DNA of 39,425 bases from Campylobacteraceae bacterium (GTDB lineage: Bacteria; Campylobacterota; Campylobacteria; Campylobacterales; Sulfurovaceae): positions 1-39,425 of the forward strand of contig JALVXC010000103.1 in NCBI GenBank assembly GCA_027038275.1, read 5' to 3'. Shown here in pieces: positions 25,307-33,764 of this stretch (its first letter is position 1; each line of letters opens with the position of its first letter). A program made the position numbers and the translations under genes. The notes beneath the pieces are model-generated. The model worked only from the letters and a program-made list of their open reading frames with translations. It did not search any database and had not been told where the DNA came from.

Positions 25307-25312
25307 ATTTTA
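25307..25312 (-). promoter_or_regulatory. possible -10 box of the ctpA operon
   Basis: Minus-strand CGATAAAATATAG contains TAAAAT 37 nt before the ctpA ATG. A second candidate, TATACT at 25333-25328, overlaps a plus-strand TATAAT. Confidence 0.35.
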
Positions 25313-25356
25313 TCGTAAATTGCTAAAAGTATAATGAGATTGCACACTAAAAATAA

Positions 25357-25374
25357 CACTTTGGTACTAAAGTG
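25357..25374. promoter_or_regulatory. near-perfect palindrome between ctpA and clpB
   Basis: CACTTTGGTACTAAAGTG is an 18-bp palindrome with one mismatched pair (positions 7 and 12). It lies between the divergent genes and 19 nt upstream of the clpB TATACT. It matches neither the CIRCE nor the HAIR heat-shock operator. Palindromes of this kind usually bind a dimeric regulator. Confidence 0.45.
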
Positions 25375-25393
25375 GCATTTATTTCTATAAAGT

Positions 25394-25399
25394 TATACT
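25394..25399 (+). promoter_or_regulatory. -10 box of clpB
   Basis: AAAGTTATACTAAAATAG contains TATACT 49 nt before the ATG. A second TATAAT at 25330-25335 could be an upstream promoter placing the palindrome in the transcript start region. Confidence 0.45.
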
Positions 25400-25448
25400 A
25401 AAATAGCAACTAGAAAATAAAAATAGTAATATTAAAGGAAGAGTAAAT

Positions 25449-28022
25449 ATGAGTATTTTAGAAAAATTAACCAACCAAATGACAGCAGCGATAGAGTCAT
25501 CAGTTTCACTAGCACTTCACAATAAAAATCAAGAGGTTGACCCTCTGCATGTATTGTGGGGCTTGTTGAGTAATACCAATTCACTGTTGCATCAAGCACT
25601 TAATAAAATGAATACTGACAAGGCAGCCATTGAGTTGGAGGTAAAAAGTCTTGTAAATAAATTGCCAAAAGTCTCTACTGTAACTAAAGAGACTATTCGT
25701 CTCTCACAAAAGATGGTAGCATCACTTCAAAAAGCAGAGGGGGTTATGGCAGCTAATGGTGACCAATACCTTGCTGTTGATGCGTGGATTATTGCCAATA
25801 TTGATGAGGACTTTATTAAGAATAGTTTAGGAAAATATATAGATTTAACTGAACTTAAAAAGACACTAGAGTCTATTCGTGGTGGTAAAAGTATAGAGTC
25901 TCAAAGTGCAGATGAGGCATTAGAAGCACTGGAACAATATGGTATTGACCTCAATAAAAAGGCTCTTGATGGAGAGCTTGACCCTGTTATTGGTCGAGAT
26001 GAAGAGGTGCAACGTGTTATGCAGATTTTAATTCGTAAGACAAAAAATAACCCAATATTAATTGGTGAGCCAGGAACTGGTAAAACTGCGATTGTTGAGG
26101 GGTTAGCACAACGTATTGTTAACAAAGAAGTACCTTTAAGTCTTCAAAATATGAGAGTTATTTCACTAGATATGAGTCGCCTGATTGCAGGGGCAAAGTA
26201 TCGTGGTGAGTTTGAAGATAGACTTAAAGCAGTAGTAGATGAGGTTAAACAGGCTTCAAATATTATTCTCTTTATTGATGAGATTCATACTATTGTTGGA
26301 GCAGGAGCAAGTGAAGGTAGCATGGACGCTGCAAATATCTTAAAACCAGCTCTTGCTCGTGGAGAGTTGCATACTATTGGTGCAACAACTCTTAAAGAGT
26401 ATAGAAAATATTTTGAAAAAGATACAGCATTGCAACGACGTTTCCAACCTGTAAAGGTTGATGAACCAAGTATCAATGAAGCATTACAAATTTTAAGAGG
26501 TATTAAAGATAGACTTGAAGCACACCACAATGTAACCATTACTGACTCTGCATTAGTCTCTGCTGCAAAGCTTAGTGACCGTTATATTACTGACCGTTTC
26601 TTGCCAGATAAGGCGATTGACCTTATAGATGAGGCAGCAGCTGAGTTAAAGATGCAGATAGAGAGTGAGCCAACAGAACTTGCAAAAGTTAAACGTCAAC
26701 TAGCAACTCTTTTGGTTGAGAAAGAGGCTCTTTTAATGGAAGAGAGTGATAAAAACAGTAAGCGTCTTGAAGAGATAGAGAGAGAGTTAGCTGATTTAGA
26801 AGAGAAAAAAGCCTCTCTTCAAAGTCAATTTGAGACTGAAAAACAGGTGTTTAATGAGATAGCTACTATTAAAGCAGAGATAGAGAGTTTAAAAAGTAAA
26901 GCAGCTGCTGCTCAACGTGAGGGTGACTTTACTAAAGTTGCAGAGATTCAACATGGACTCATTCCAGCTAAAACAAGAGAGTTAGCTCAACTCGAAGAGC
27001 GTTGGAAAGAGATGATGAAAGAGGGTACTTTGCTTAAAAACTCTGTTGATGAAGAGATGATAGCAAGTATCGTAAGTCGTTGGACAGGTATTCCTGTTAA
27101 TAAGATGTTACAGAGTGAAAAAGATAAGATATTAAATGTTGAAAATATCTTAAAACAAGAGGTTGTAGGACAAGAAGAGGCTCTAAAGGCAGTTGCAAGA
27201 GCAATTAAAAGAAACAAAGCAGGTCTTAGTGATATGAACAGACCTATTGGTTCATTTATGTTCTTAGGACCTACAGGGGTTGGTAAGACTCAAGTGGCTA
27301 AGACTTTGGCTAAGTTCCTCTTTGATTCTGAGAAGTCACTCATACGTATTGATATGTCAGAGTATATGGAGAAACATGCAGCATCACGTCTAGTTGGAGC
27401 ACCTCCAGGGTATGTTGGGTACGATGAGGGTGGACAACTTACCGAAGCAGTAAGAAGAAAGCCTTACTCTGTTGTACTATTTGATGAGATAGAGAAGGCA
27501 CACCCAGATGTCTTTAATACACTTTTACAAGTACTTGATGATGGTCGTCTAACAGATAACAAAGGTGTTACTGTTGACTTTAAAAATACTATCATTATTA
27601 TGACATCAAATATTGCGTCAGATAAAATTATGGAGTTTGTAGATAGACGCGATAGAGAGAAAGCTGTTAATGAAGAGTTAAAGAGACACTTCAAACCAGA
27701 GTTCTTGAACCGTTTAGATGATATTGTTATCTTTAATCCTCTTGATAAAGAGGCGATTAGAGGTATTGTTGATATTCTCTTTAAATCTATTAAAGAGAAA
27801 TTATTAGCAAGAGATATTACAGTTGAACTAACTGAAAGAGCAAAAGACTATATTGCAGAAGTTGGTTTTGACCCTGTATATGGAGCAAGACCACTAAAAA
27901 GAGCATTGTATGATGTAGTAGAGGATAGATTAGCTGAACTTATCTTAGAAGATAAGGTAACAGAGGGAGCATCTGTTACTTTTGATGTAGTTGATGATGA
28001 AGTTGTAGTAGATATTAAATAG
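25449..28022 (+). CDS. clpB: ATP-dependent disaggregase ClpB
   Basis: ClpB threads aggregated proteins through its hexameric ring together with DnaK. The N-domain (about 1-140) begins [20 protein letters not shown]1 has Walker [10 protein letters not shown] and Walker [17 protein letters not shown] long coiled-coil middle domain spans about 400-520 ([19 protein letters not shown]...[17 protein letters not shown]). NBD2 has Walker [10 protein letters not shown] and [14 protein letters not shown]. The length of 857 aa is full. AAGGAAGAG precedes the ATG. The gene has its own promoter near a palindrome, and heat regulation is expected. It is followed 30 nt later by a small haem-protein gene. Confidence 0.97.
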   Translation: MSILEKLTNQMTAAIESSVSLALHNKNQEVDPLHVLWGLLSNTNSLLHQALNKMNTDKAAIELEVKSLVNKLPKVSTVTKETIRLSQKMVASLQKAEGVMAANGDQYLAVDAWIIANIDEDFIKNSLGKYIDLTELKKTLESIRGGKSIESQSADEALEALEQYGIDLNKKALDGELDPVIGRDEEVQRVMQILIRKTKNNPILIGEPGTGKTAIVEGLAQRIVNKEVPLSLQNMRVISLDMSRLIAGAKYRGEFEDRLKAVVDEVKQASNIILFIDEIHTIVGAGASEGSMDAANILKPALARGELHTIGATTLKEYRKYFEKDTALQRRFQPVKVDEPSINEALQILRGIKDRLEAHHNVTITDSALVSAAKLSDRYITDRFLPDKAIDLIDEAAAELKMQIESEPTELAKVKRQLATLLVEKEALLMEESDKNSKRLEEIERELADLEEKKASLQSQFETEKQVFNEIATIKAEIESLKSKAAAAQREGDFTKVAEIQHGLIPAKTRELAQLEERWKEMMKEGTLLKNSVDEEMIASIVSRWTGIPVNKMLQSEKDKILNVENILKQEVVGQEEALKAVARAIKRNKAGLSDMNRPIGSFMFLGPTGVGKTQVAKTLAKFLFDSEKSLIRIDMSEYMEKHAASRLVGAPPGYVGYDEGGQLTEAVRRKPYSVVLFDEIEKAHPDVFNTLLQVLDDGRLTDNKGVTVDFKNTIIIMTSNIASDKIMEFVDRRDREKAVNEELKRHFKPEFLNRLDDIVIFNPLDKEAIRGIVDILFKSIKEKLLARDITVELTERAKDYIAEVGFDPVYGARPLKRALYDVVEDRLAELILEDKVTEGASVTFDVVDDEVVVDIK

Positions 28023-28041
28023 AAGATTTATAATTTTTTGG

Positions 28042-28047
28042 TATAAT
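28042..28047 (+). promoter_or_regulatory. -10 box immediately before the haem-binding protein gene
   Basis: TTTTTTGGTATAATCAGCTATG places TATAAT only five bases before the ATG at 28053. The usual start site would fall on the A or T of that ATG. No Shine-Dalgarno is present, so a leaderless mRNA is suggested. Confidence 0.5.
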
Positions 28048-28052
28048 CAGCT

Positions 28053-28490
28053 ATGAAAAAATTAACACTATTTGTATTTCTGGTTTTTATAGGGATTCAA
28101 TTCATACCACTTATGAATGTCCCTGCTGATGTGCCTACAAAGGCTGATGAGGAGCTACAAGCTCCCGAAAATATACAAGCTATCTTAAAACGTAGCTGTT
28201 TTGATTGTCACTCGAATCATACTACTTTCCCATGGTACAGTAATATCGCACCTGTCTCATGGTTTACCAAACACCATGTAGAAGAGGGACGAGAACATAT
28301 GAACTTCTCAACATGGGCAAAGTATGACGATGAGAAGAAGCTTAAGTATCTTGATAAGATTCCAAAAGCTATTAAGAGTAAAATGCCACTTCCAAGCTAT
28401 CTGTTAATTCATAAGGAGGCTAAACTTTCAGAGGCAGATAAAAAGGCATTGACCACTTGGGCAAGTGAAGCAGCATTTGATTTAGAGTAG
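28053..28490 (+). CDS. small periplasmic haem-binding-domain protein
   Basis: The 145-aa protein has an N-terminal signal or anchor (about 1-20) and one haem c motif CFDCH (about 49-53). The haem-binding domain signature follows: CFDCHSNHTTFPWYSNIAPVSW, then KHHVEEGREHMNFSTW and the C-terminal KMPLPSYLLIH...ADKKALTTWA. This family (PF14376 type) is common in bacteria with many cytochromes; its electron partners are mostly unknown. No Shine-Dalgarno is present, and the ATG lies 30 nt after the clpB stop with a -10 box between. The gene ends at a convergent boundary with the nos cluster. Confidence 0.8.
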   Translation: MKKLTLFVFLVFIGIQFIPLMNVPADVPTKADEELQAPENIQAILKRSCFDCHSNHTTFPWYSNIAPVSWFTKHHVEEGREHMNFSTWAKYDDEKKLKYLDKIPKAIKSKMPLPSYLLIHKEAKLSEADKKALTTWASEAAFDLE

Positions 28491-28519
28491 GGGGAGTAGC
28501 TCCTCTAAGATATTTAATT

Positions 28520-28544
28520 GGTGCGATGGCAATCGCACCCCTAC
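28520..28544. repeat. REP-like palindrome with CCCCTAC tag
   Basis: GGTGCGAT (28520-28527) and ATCGCACC (28532-28539) form a perfect 8-bp stem with a GGCA loop, followed by CCCTAC. It has the same plan as the arms at 20208-20288: a palindromic core and the CCCCTAC tail. It lies between convergent transcription units and could terminate both the haem-protein gene and the nos cluster. Confidence 0.7.
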
Positions 28545-28557
28545 CAAAGTATAAAAA

Positions 28558-29019
28558 TTACATATCTAAATACCGAATCAATCCCTTAGTTAACCTATCA
28601 AACTTCAATATCTTAGTCCCCCCATTTTTAAGCATAAATAGCTTTGCATTGTCCATATTTTCAAATGGTATTAAGTCATCTCCGTGTGGTCCTACTATGT
28701 GACTTCCAAACAGATAGACAGCCTCTTTTGCATCTACTTTGCGTCCACTTGTAAAGTCTTGAACTGACATTTTAGTAATGTTTGCATCTATAAATTTGTG
28801 TTTTTTAAAGTATTTTTGGTGTTGGTAGACTGTCATTAGTGATTTTACCGATACAAACTGAACCTTTTTGCCATTTTTTAATTCTGCTTCGGTTAGCCAT
28901 TTTGGGTACTTTTTTAGTGGTAACAGATAGACTGCGTCTGTTGCGTTTTGGTCTATTAGTTTTATATCTCCTGCTAGTAGACCGTGGGTTAGTAGTGCTA
29001 GTATTAGAAGTTTTTTCAT
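28558..29019 (-). CDS. NosL-like protein lacking cysteines, last gene of the nos cluster
   Basis: The 153-aa protein has a signal peptide (1-16, MKKLLILALLTHGLLAG) and a NosL-type core: KYPKWLTEAELKNGKKVQFVSVKSLMTVYQHQKYF, VQDFTSGRKVDAKEAVYLFGSHIVGPHGDDLIPF and LFMLKNGGTKILKFDRLTKGL. NosL proteins normally bind Cu(I) through a Cys-containing motif near the N-terminus. This one has no cysteine at all; the position before KYPKW reads VYLLPLK. Possible replacement ligands are the Met and His residues (KMSVQ, GSHIVGPHG). It lies 11 nt after nosY with TAAGGA before its ATG, so it is in the operon. It may aid NosZ maturation without binding copper in the usual way. Confidence 0.7.
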   Translation of the reverse strand: MKKLLILALLTHGLLAGDIKLIDQNATDAVYLLPLKKYPKWLTEAELKNGKKVQFVSVKSLMTVYQHQKYFKKHKFIDANITKMSVQDFTSGRKVDAKEAVYLFGSHIVGPHGDDLIPFENMDNAKLFMLKNGGTKILKFDRLTKGLIRYLDM

Positions 29020-29030
29020 TTTTTTGTTCC

Positions 29031-29858
29031 TTAAATCAAATCTTTTTTTCTAAATGCCAAATATCCAAATAGTGCAAATAGCCCACCAATAATTATTGGG
29101 TAGATTATAGCATAAACAATAAGTAAAGTTGTACCTAATGTATCTAACAGATAGTAGGCAACAGGTCCAATTACTGTTAATTCAGGGTCAAATAGGCTAA
29201 TAGCTCCTATTCTAAATACCTCTATGGGATTTAACATTGCAAAGATTAAGATTACATTGTCATCTACTCTATTTTGAAGCATAAGACCAATAAGTGCTAT
29301 ATCTATAAAGGCTAAAAGAAGTATCCAAACGACAAATGAGCTACCAAGTGCAATATCGGTTGATTTTACAATAGAGGAGAGAAAAAAAGCTACTCCTAAA
29401 AAGGTAAAACAGAGTGAAAAGAGTAGTATAGAGTATAGGAAAATAATACCCCAAGGTAGGCTGCCACCTTTACTTAAACCAAATATTACTCCCATAATAA
29501 GAGCTAAAAAGACAGGCATAAATACTGTAATAAAACGTCCTAACATTTTGCCCCAATAGTACTCTTTTAAAGAGATAGGAAAAGAGAGCATATACTCCAA
29601 GACATTACTCTCTCTGTCTCCTGAGATTGATTTTACCGTTGTTATAAGTATAAATATTGGTAAAATTATAATTGTTACTTGTATGAAAATCAGTAACATT
29701 CTACTAAGTCCTGTAAATCCCATTACTACTGCATCTGAGATACCTGTAATAAAAAAAAGAGCCATCAATCCACCAAAAACAAGGCTATATACATAAAACC
29801 ATTTTGAGCGAAGTGACTCTTTTATGTCTAAGTAGGCTATTAAAAATATATTTTTCAT
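29031..29858 (-). CDS. nosY: NosY, ABC-2 type membrane permease of the Nos copper-site assembly system
   Basis: The 275-aa protein has six to seven membrane helices and the ABC-2 pattern: SLRSKWFYVYSLVFGGL at the N-terminus, SGDRESNVLEYMLSFPISLKEYYWGK in the first cytoplasmic region, and FLGVAFFLSSIVKSTDIALGSSFVVWILL. With NosF and NosD it supports assembly of the CuZ [4Cu:2S] centre of NosZ; a sulfur-containing species or energy transfer is thought to be involved. Its ATG overlaps the stop of the preceding NosL gene by 4 nt (ATGA). Confidence 0.92.
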   Translation of the reverse strand: MKNIFLIAYLDIKESLRSKWFYVYSLVFGGLMALFFITGISDAVVMGFTGLSRMLLIFIQVTIIILPIFILITTVKSISGDRESNVLEYMLSFPISLKEYYWGKMLGRFITVFMPVFLALIMGVIFGLSKGGSLPWGIIFLYSILLFSLCFTFLGVAFFLSSIVKSTDIALGSSFVVWILLLAFIDIALIGLMLQNRVDDNVILIFAMLNPIEVFRIGAISLFDPELTVIGPVAYYLLDTLGTTLLIVYAIIYPIIIGGLFALFGYLAFRKKDLI

Positions 29859-30322
29859 TGAGTGTTAACCTTTTTTGTATTTAGCTCTTCTATCTCAAAT
29901 ACCCTCTTTTTTAGAGTTTTAAAATTGACTGTGTGGTGATTTTTTGGTAGAGTCTCTTTTGTATATGATGCAAAACCATAAGCCATAGGTGTTATAGAGT
30001 CATCTGTATAGATTGCACTTTTAGCATCTATCCATTTTCCTGTTTTGGCATCTGTAATCCAAAGTTTTATATTGTTGTCTATTGGAATTTTCTTTTCATT
30101 TAGCCAAAGTATAGTACAACCAATGTCATCAAATTTATAAGCTTTATTTCTCTTTATATCTATTGCCTCTACAGCAAATTTGCGTTCACTAATTGCCATT
30201 TTACAGCGTTCACACATATCTCTGTCCCAGTGCATCTTCTCAACTGAGCCTTTTTGTTTGGAGTTACAACCATTTAGTATAGTCAATATAAAAGCAATAA
30301 ATATAATCTTCAATATACTCAT
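29855..30322 (-). CDS. nosL: NosL copper chaperone lipoprotein
   Basis: The 155-aa lipoprotein has a signal ending in lipobox TILNGC (C19). A Cu(I)-binding motif follows: MCERCKM (residues 36-42, C37, C40, M42). The NosL core is KFAVEAIDIKRNKAYKFDDIGCTILWLNE and ...WIDAKSAIYTDDSITPMAYGFASY. It carries copper to NosZ in the periplasm. The ATG at 30322 is preferred because the signal peptide then starts directly (MSILKIIFIAF) and GAGAG lies upstream. An in-frame ATG at 30337 inside nosF adds MRDYK and is possible. The gene overlaps nosY by 4 nt. Confidence 0.88.
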   Translation of the reverse strand: MSILKIIFIAFILTILNGCNSKQKGSVEKMHWDRDMCERCKMAISERKFAVEAIDIKRNKAYKFDDIGCTILWLNEKKIPIDNNIKLWITDAKTGKWIDAKSAIYTDDSITPMAYGFASYTKETLPKNHHTVNFKTLKKRVFEIEELNTKKVNTQ

Positions 30323-30323
30323 C

Positions 30324-30965
30324 TTATAATCTCTCATCTTCTACAATCTTACCAAGTTCCATATAGATTTTTCTGTTTACTAGAGGCTCTATTTCATCTA
30401 AACGGTGAGTTATATAGATGGTCGAACAACTCTCGTCTATTTCGCTTAAGAGTTCATAAAACTGCTCACGACCTTTTGGGTCTAGGTTTGCTGTTGGTTC
30501 ATCAAATATTAGTAAGTTACTCTTTTTAGAGAGAGCAATAGCAATTAGAAGCTTCTGTTTCATTCCTCCAGAGAGTTTAAAGAATGGTTTAGATAAATTT
30601 GCTTCTAAATCCAACTCCATTCTTTTAGCCTCTTTAAATATACTCTCTTGAGTAGTATTTGAGCTTTTACTTATATACTTTATTAGCTCTTCTATACTTA
30701 GCTTTATAGGTGGTGGTAGTTGAGGTATAAAGCTAATACTATTAAGTACCTCTACACGACTCTTTATGGGGTCATTGCCAAATACTTTAATATCTCCTTT
30801 GTCTAGGTGATAAAAGCCTAAAATGGCACGAACAAGAGTTGTTTTACCTGCTCCATTTGGTCCCATTAGTGCTACTCTGTCACTACTATTAATTGTTAAA
30901 TTTATGTGGTCTAGTACATACTCCCTCATAAATTTTTTAGCAATACCTTTAGCTTCTATTATCAT
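30324..30965 (-). CDS. nosF: NosF, ABC ATPase of the Nos assembly system
   Basis: The 213-aa ABC ATPase partners NosY. Motifs: Walker A GPNGAGKTT, Q-loop FIPQLPPP, signature LSGGMKQK, Walker B LLIFDEPTANLD and H-loop ITHRLDE. The short length, the signature and its place between nosH and nosL/nosY identify NosF. Its ATG overlaps the nosH stop by 4 nt. Confidence 0.93.
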   Translation of the reverse strand: MIIEAKGIAKKFMREYVLDHINLTINSSDRVALMGPNGAGKTTLVRAILGFYHLDKGDIKVFGNDPIKSRVEVLNSISFIPQLPPPIKLSIEELIKYISKSSNTTQESIFKEAKRMELDLEANLSKPFFKLSGGMKQKLLIAIALSKKSNLLIFDEPTANLDPKGREQFYELLSEIDESCSTIYITHRLDEIEPLVNRKIYMELGKIVEDERL

Positions 30966-31873
30966 ACTAAATCTTTTAATCTAAACTCATACTCATAAGC
31001 ATCTGTATGGCAAACATCAAAACATCTACCACAAAGTGTACAGTCTCCATTTATAACAAGCTGTGTAGTAATGCCTTTCTCTTTTCTCTCTTTATCATGT
31101 TTTGGTTTTGTAAACTCTATGACATGTTCTTCAAAACAGGCACTTAGACATGCTCCACAGTGGTCACACTTGTTCATGTCCCACTTTACTTTAGTCATAC
31201 TTACCCAACCCAACATATTGTAAGTAGTTCCTACAGGACAGATATATTTACACCACATTCGACGTGAAAAGAAAATCTCAAATAGTAAAACAACTATTAC
31301 CCATACAATAGCCAAACTCCAACCATAAGTTATAAAACGACTTAAAATACCAATAGGATTTATAACTTCAAATACCAAATAACCATCTATCGCAGCTCCT
31401 ATTAGAAAGATTGCCCAAAAGAAGAAACGTATATTTGGGTTAAATTTACGTTCTTTTATTATCTTTTTACGCACAAGTTTCATGTGAATGTATTCACCAA
31501 TTTCACTTAGTAATCCATAGGGGCAGACCCAAGAGCAGTAGGCTTTACCTCCAACTAAAAAGTAAAATACAATTAGAGTAGCACTACCAATAATTACATT
31601 GGTATGAATGTGATGTTCTCCTGCAAAAATCTCTAGTGCAGTAAATGGGTCAATTAGGTGAAAACCTAAAAGCCTAGAGCCATTTAGTGTACCCTCTAAA
31701 AATTGAAAATCTATAGCAAATGATAGAAAAAAGAGTAGATTTATGGTTATGATACTAATCCAACGCCAAGCTCTTATTGTAAGTCTCTTTTTTCCTTTTT
31801 TATTTGTATAAAAAAAGGTAGAGAAAAAAGAGCTACTAAGTAACTCTTTAACAGTTGCACTATACTTATCCAT
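30962..31873 (-). CDS. nosH: NosH, membrane iron-sulfur quinol dehydrogenase (NapH-like)
   Basis: The 303-aa protein has four or more membrane helices. Two CxxxCP motifs lie at the membrane faces (C113/C117 in CSWVCPYG; C208/C212 in CKYICPVG). Two [4Fe-4S] ferredoxin motifs follow in the cytoplasmic C-terminus: C236/C239/C242/C246 and C278/C281/C284/C288. Like NapH, it is thought to take electrons from menaquinol and pass them to NosG. GGGAG precedes the ATG, and the gene lies 10 nt after nosC2. Confidence 0.92.
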   Translation of the reverse strand: MDKYSATVKELLSSSFFSTFFYTNKKGKKRLTIRAWRWISIITINLLFFLSFAIDFQFLEGTLNGSRLLGFHLIDPFTALEIFAGEHHIHTNVIIGSATLIVFYFLVGGKAYCSWVCPYGLLSEIGEYIHMKLVRKKIIKERKFNPNIRFFFWAIFLIGAAIDGYLVFEVINPIGILSRFITYGWSLAIVWVIVVLLFEIFFSRRMWCKYICPVGTTYNMLGWVSMTKVKWDMNKCDHCGACLSACFEEHVIEFTKPKHDKERKEKGITTQLVINGDCTLCGRCFDVCHTDAYEYEFRLKDLV

Positions 31874-31883
31874 AATCGACTCC

Positions 31884-32417
31884 CTATTTAGTAGCTTCGT
31901 CTAGCTTAGTTTTAAATGTAGAAATCTCATTTGCTAATTCTTCTAGTTGAGAGTCATTTAAATTACCAAGTAATCCATACATTACATAGTTTTTACGTTT
32001 TCCACTCTTAAAATCTTTTAGAGCTTTTAATATATACTCTTTATCTTGACCTATTAGTTTTGGTCCAATAATCCCTTGTCCAATATTTCCATGGCAAGAG
32101 GCACAACTCTTTTTATATAGAGTACTAGTTTTAAATGCACCTATATTTCCAGCTTTCTCTTTAAGTGCCTTTATCTTGTTTGCTACTTCATCATCTTGTT
32201 GAGTGTTAATCTCTTTTGTACTCTCTTGTTTAGTAGTTGTGATTTGGCTTGTTCCATTGGTATGTGTTTGTACTTTAATCTTACTATCTTCCATAGCTGT
32301 AGATTTAATTAATTTAGATATATTATCGAGTTTATTTACCTCTTTATCTAAACCAATCATATAGACTGTTGCCCAAACTACTAGTAGTGTTGCTATTATT
32401 GCAATTATGTGTTTCAT
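31884..32417 (-). CDS. nosC2: NosC2, monohaem c-type cytochrome
   Basis: The 177-aa cytochrome has an N-terminal membrane anchor or signal (about 3-22), a long Thr/Gln-rich linker (about 40-80) and a class I cytochrome c domain. CASCH (105-109) is followed by GNIGQGIIGPKLIGQDKEYILKAL and a distal methionine in NYVMYGLLGNL. It belongs to the pair NosC1/NosC2 in clade II nos clusters, presumed to carry electrons from NosG/H to the haem domain of NosZ. Its ATG overlaps the nosC1 stop by 4 nt; GAGGAG lies upstream. Confidence 0.9.
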   Translation of the reverse strand: MKHIIAIIATLLVVWATVYMIGLDKEVNKLDNISKLIKSTAMEDSKIKVQTHTNGTSQITTTKQESTKEINTQQDDEVANKIKALKEKAGNIGAFKTSTLYKKSCASCHGNIGQGIIGPKLIGQDKEYILKALKDFKSGKRKNYVMYGLLGNLNDSQLEELANEISTFKTKLDEATK

Positions 32418-32983
32418 TTTTCTCTCCTCATCTTTAGTATCTCTTTGTTAAAGTTTGCTATCTCATTTGCAATAGATTTAAGTTTTTTATCATCTATCTG
32501 AGATATAAGCTCTTTCATTAGAACGTTTTTCTTTTTTCCACTTTTAAACTCCATTATCCTATTATAGATAAATTCACTATCTTTACCCAATAGAGATGGA
32601 CCAATTACACCATTTGCATAGTCATCATGACAAGGAGAACATCTAATAATATAGTCATTACTAAGCCTCTTTATCATCATTGTTATTCTAACTTTTTCAT
32701 AAGGTGAGCGAATATTCAAATAGGCATCTATGGTTGTTCTTATTTTTGTATCATTGGAGTTATAGGTACTGTTTTTCTCTTTGTTATAAGAGTAGTAAAA
32801 CTGTCCACTATTCTCTTCTGATTTCTTTTTATCAACTTTTGTATTGACTGCATTTTGGGTTACTACAATCTTAGGTTCAGATGCTTGAGTTGCTTTGTTA
32901 TTTTCACTCTCTTTGTCACTACTACCACAACCTACAATAATTAGCGTAGTGCATATTATAGATATAGTTTTAACCCTACGCAT
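32414..32983 (-). CDS. nosC1: NosC1, monohaem c-type cytochrome lipoprotein
   Basis: The 189-aa product has a lipoprotein signal with lipobox IIVGC (C19), a polar linker of about 60 residues, and a cytochrome c domain with CSPCH (115-119) followed by DDYANGVIGPSLLGKDSEFIYNRI. It resembles NosC2 in the haem region and probably arose with it by duplication. The start is the ATG at 32983, where AAGGA lies seven bases upstream inside the end of nosG (8-nt overlap). An in-frame start at 33013 is rejected because it would put ten residues before the signal. Confidence 0.88.
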   Translation of the reverse strand: MRRVKTISIICTTLIIVGCGSSDKESENNKATQASEPKIVVTQNAVNTKVDKKKSEENSGQFYYSYNKEKNSTYNSNDTKIRTTIDAYLNIRSPYEKVRITMMIKRLSNDYIIRCSPCHDDYANGVIGPSLLGKDSEFIYNRIMEFKSGKKKNVLMKELISQIDDKKLKSIANEIANFNKEILKMRREK

Positions 32984-33764
32984 TGCTCTTTCCTTTTTTA
33001 TAAATTTGCTCATAAGTAGCTCTTGGCATTATATTTAATACTTGTGTTGGGCAAAGCTCTACACAAGCTCCACACCCAACACAGGCATCTCTAATTTCAG
33101 GCACTAATCCCTCTTCTTTTTTTACCATACCAATAGCTAAAGATGGGTCTGGAGTATATGGACACATATCAGCACATATCGTACACTCTTTATCTCTAAA
33201 CTTCTCTAAATTTTCTAATACCTTTTTTTGTAGCTCTTGCTTTTCGCTTTCGTTTCCTGTTATTTCGACTTTATGATTTGCTTTTTCACTTGAAGATATT
33301 ACTTTTGTATGCTCATAGATTCTATCTATGGCACTATCTGGTACTTTTTTATTGGTTAGAGCTAAACAAGCACTCTCATTGATCACAACTGCCATTCCCA
33401 TATGGACATATTTTAACTCATCTTTTTCATGGTCTAATGCTCCTGTTGGACATGCCAAGATACAAGGAAAAGCAGAGCATAAATAACAACCTCTATCAAA
33501 AGGATTTATGTAAGCCATACCCATACTTGCTTTACCATCTATATCTTCTAGCTTTATAGAGTCGTAAGGACACACTTGTAGACACTGCCCACATTTGATA
33601 CAGAGTTTTAAAAAGTCATCTTCATCTACAGCCCCAGGTGGTCTAAGTAGTAGTTTGTCAGCTTTTAGTTTAGGTGCAAAGAAAATCCCAGCTCCTGAAG
33701 CTAGTGCTACAATACTAAAACCACCAGCACTTTTTAAAAAGTTTCGTCTCTTTTTATCTTCCAT
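32976..33764 (-). CDS. nosG: NosG, periplasmic ferredoxin-type iron-sulfur protein (NapG-like)
   Basis: The 262-aa protein has a twin-arginine signal (KRRNFLKSAGG, residues 5-15). It has four [4Fe-4S] cysteine groups: CIKCGQCLQVCP (55-66), CYLCSAFPCILACP, CTICADMCP and CVGCGACVELCP. Like NapG it accepts electrons from the membrane partner NosH and hands them to cytochromes. Tat export suits a protein that folds with its clusters in the cytoplasm. AAGGA precedes the ATG, which lies 11 nt inside the end of nosD. Confidence 0.93.
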   Translation of the reverse strand: MEDKKRRNFLKSAGGFSIVALASGAGIFFAPKLKADKLLLRPPGAVDEDDFLKLCIKCGQCLQVCPYDSIKLEDIDGKASMGMAYINPFDRGCYLCSAFPCILACPTGALDHEKDELKYVHMGMAVVINESACLALTNKKVPDSAIDRIYEHTKVISSSEKANHKVEITGNESEKQELQKKVLENLEKFRDKECTICADMCPYTPDPSLAIGMVKKEEGLVPEIRDACVGCGACVELCPTQVLNIMPRATYEQIYKKGKSNA

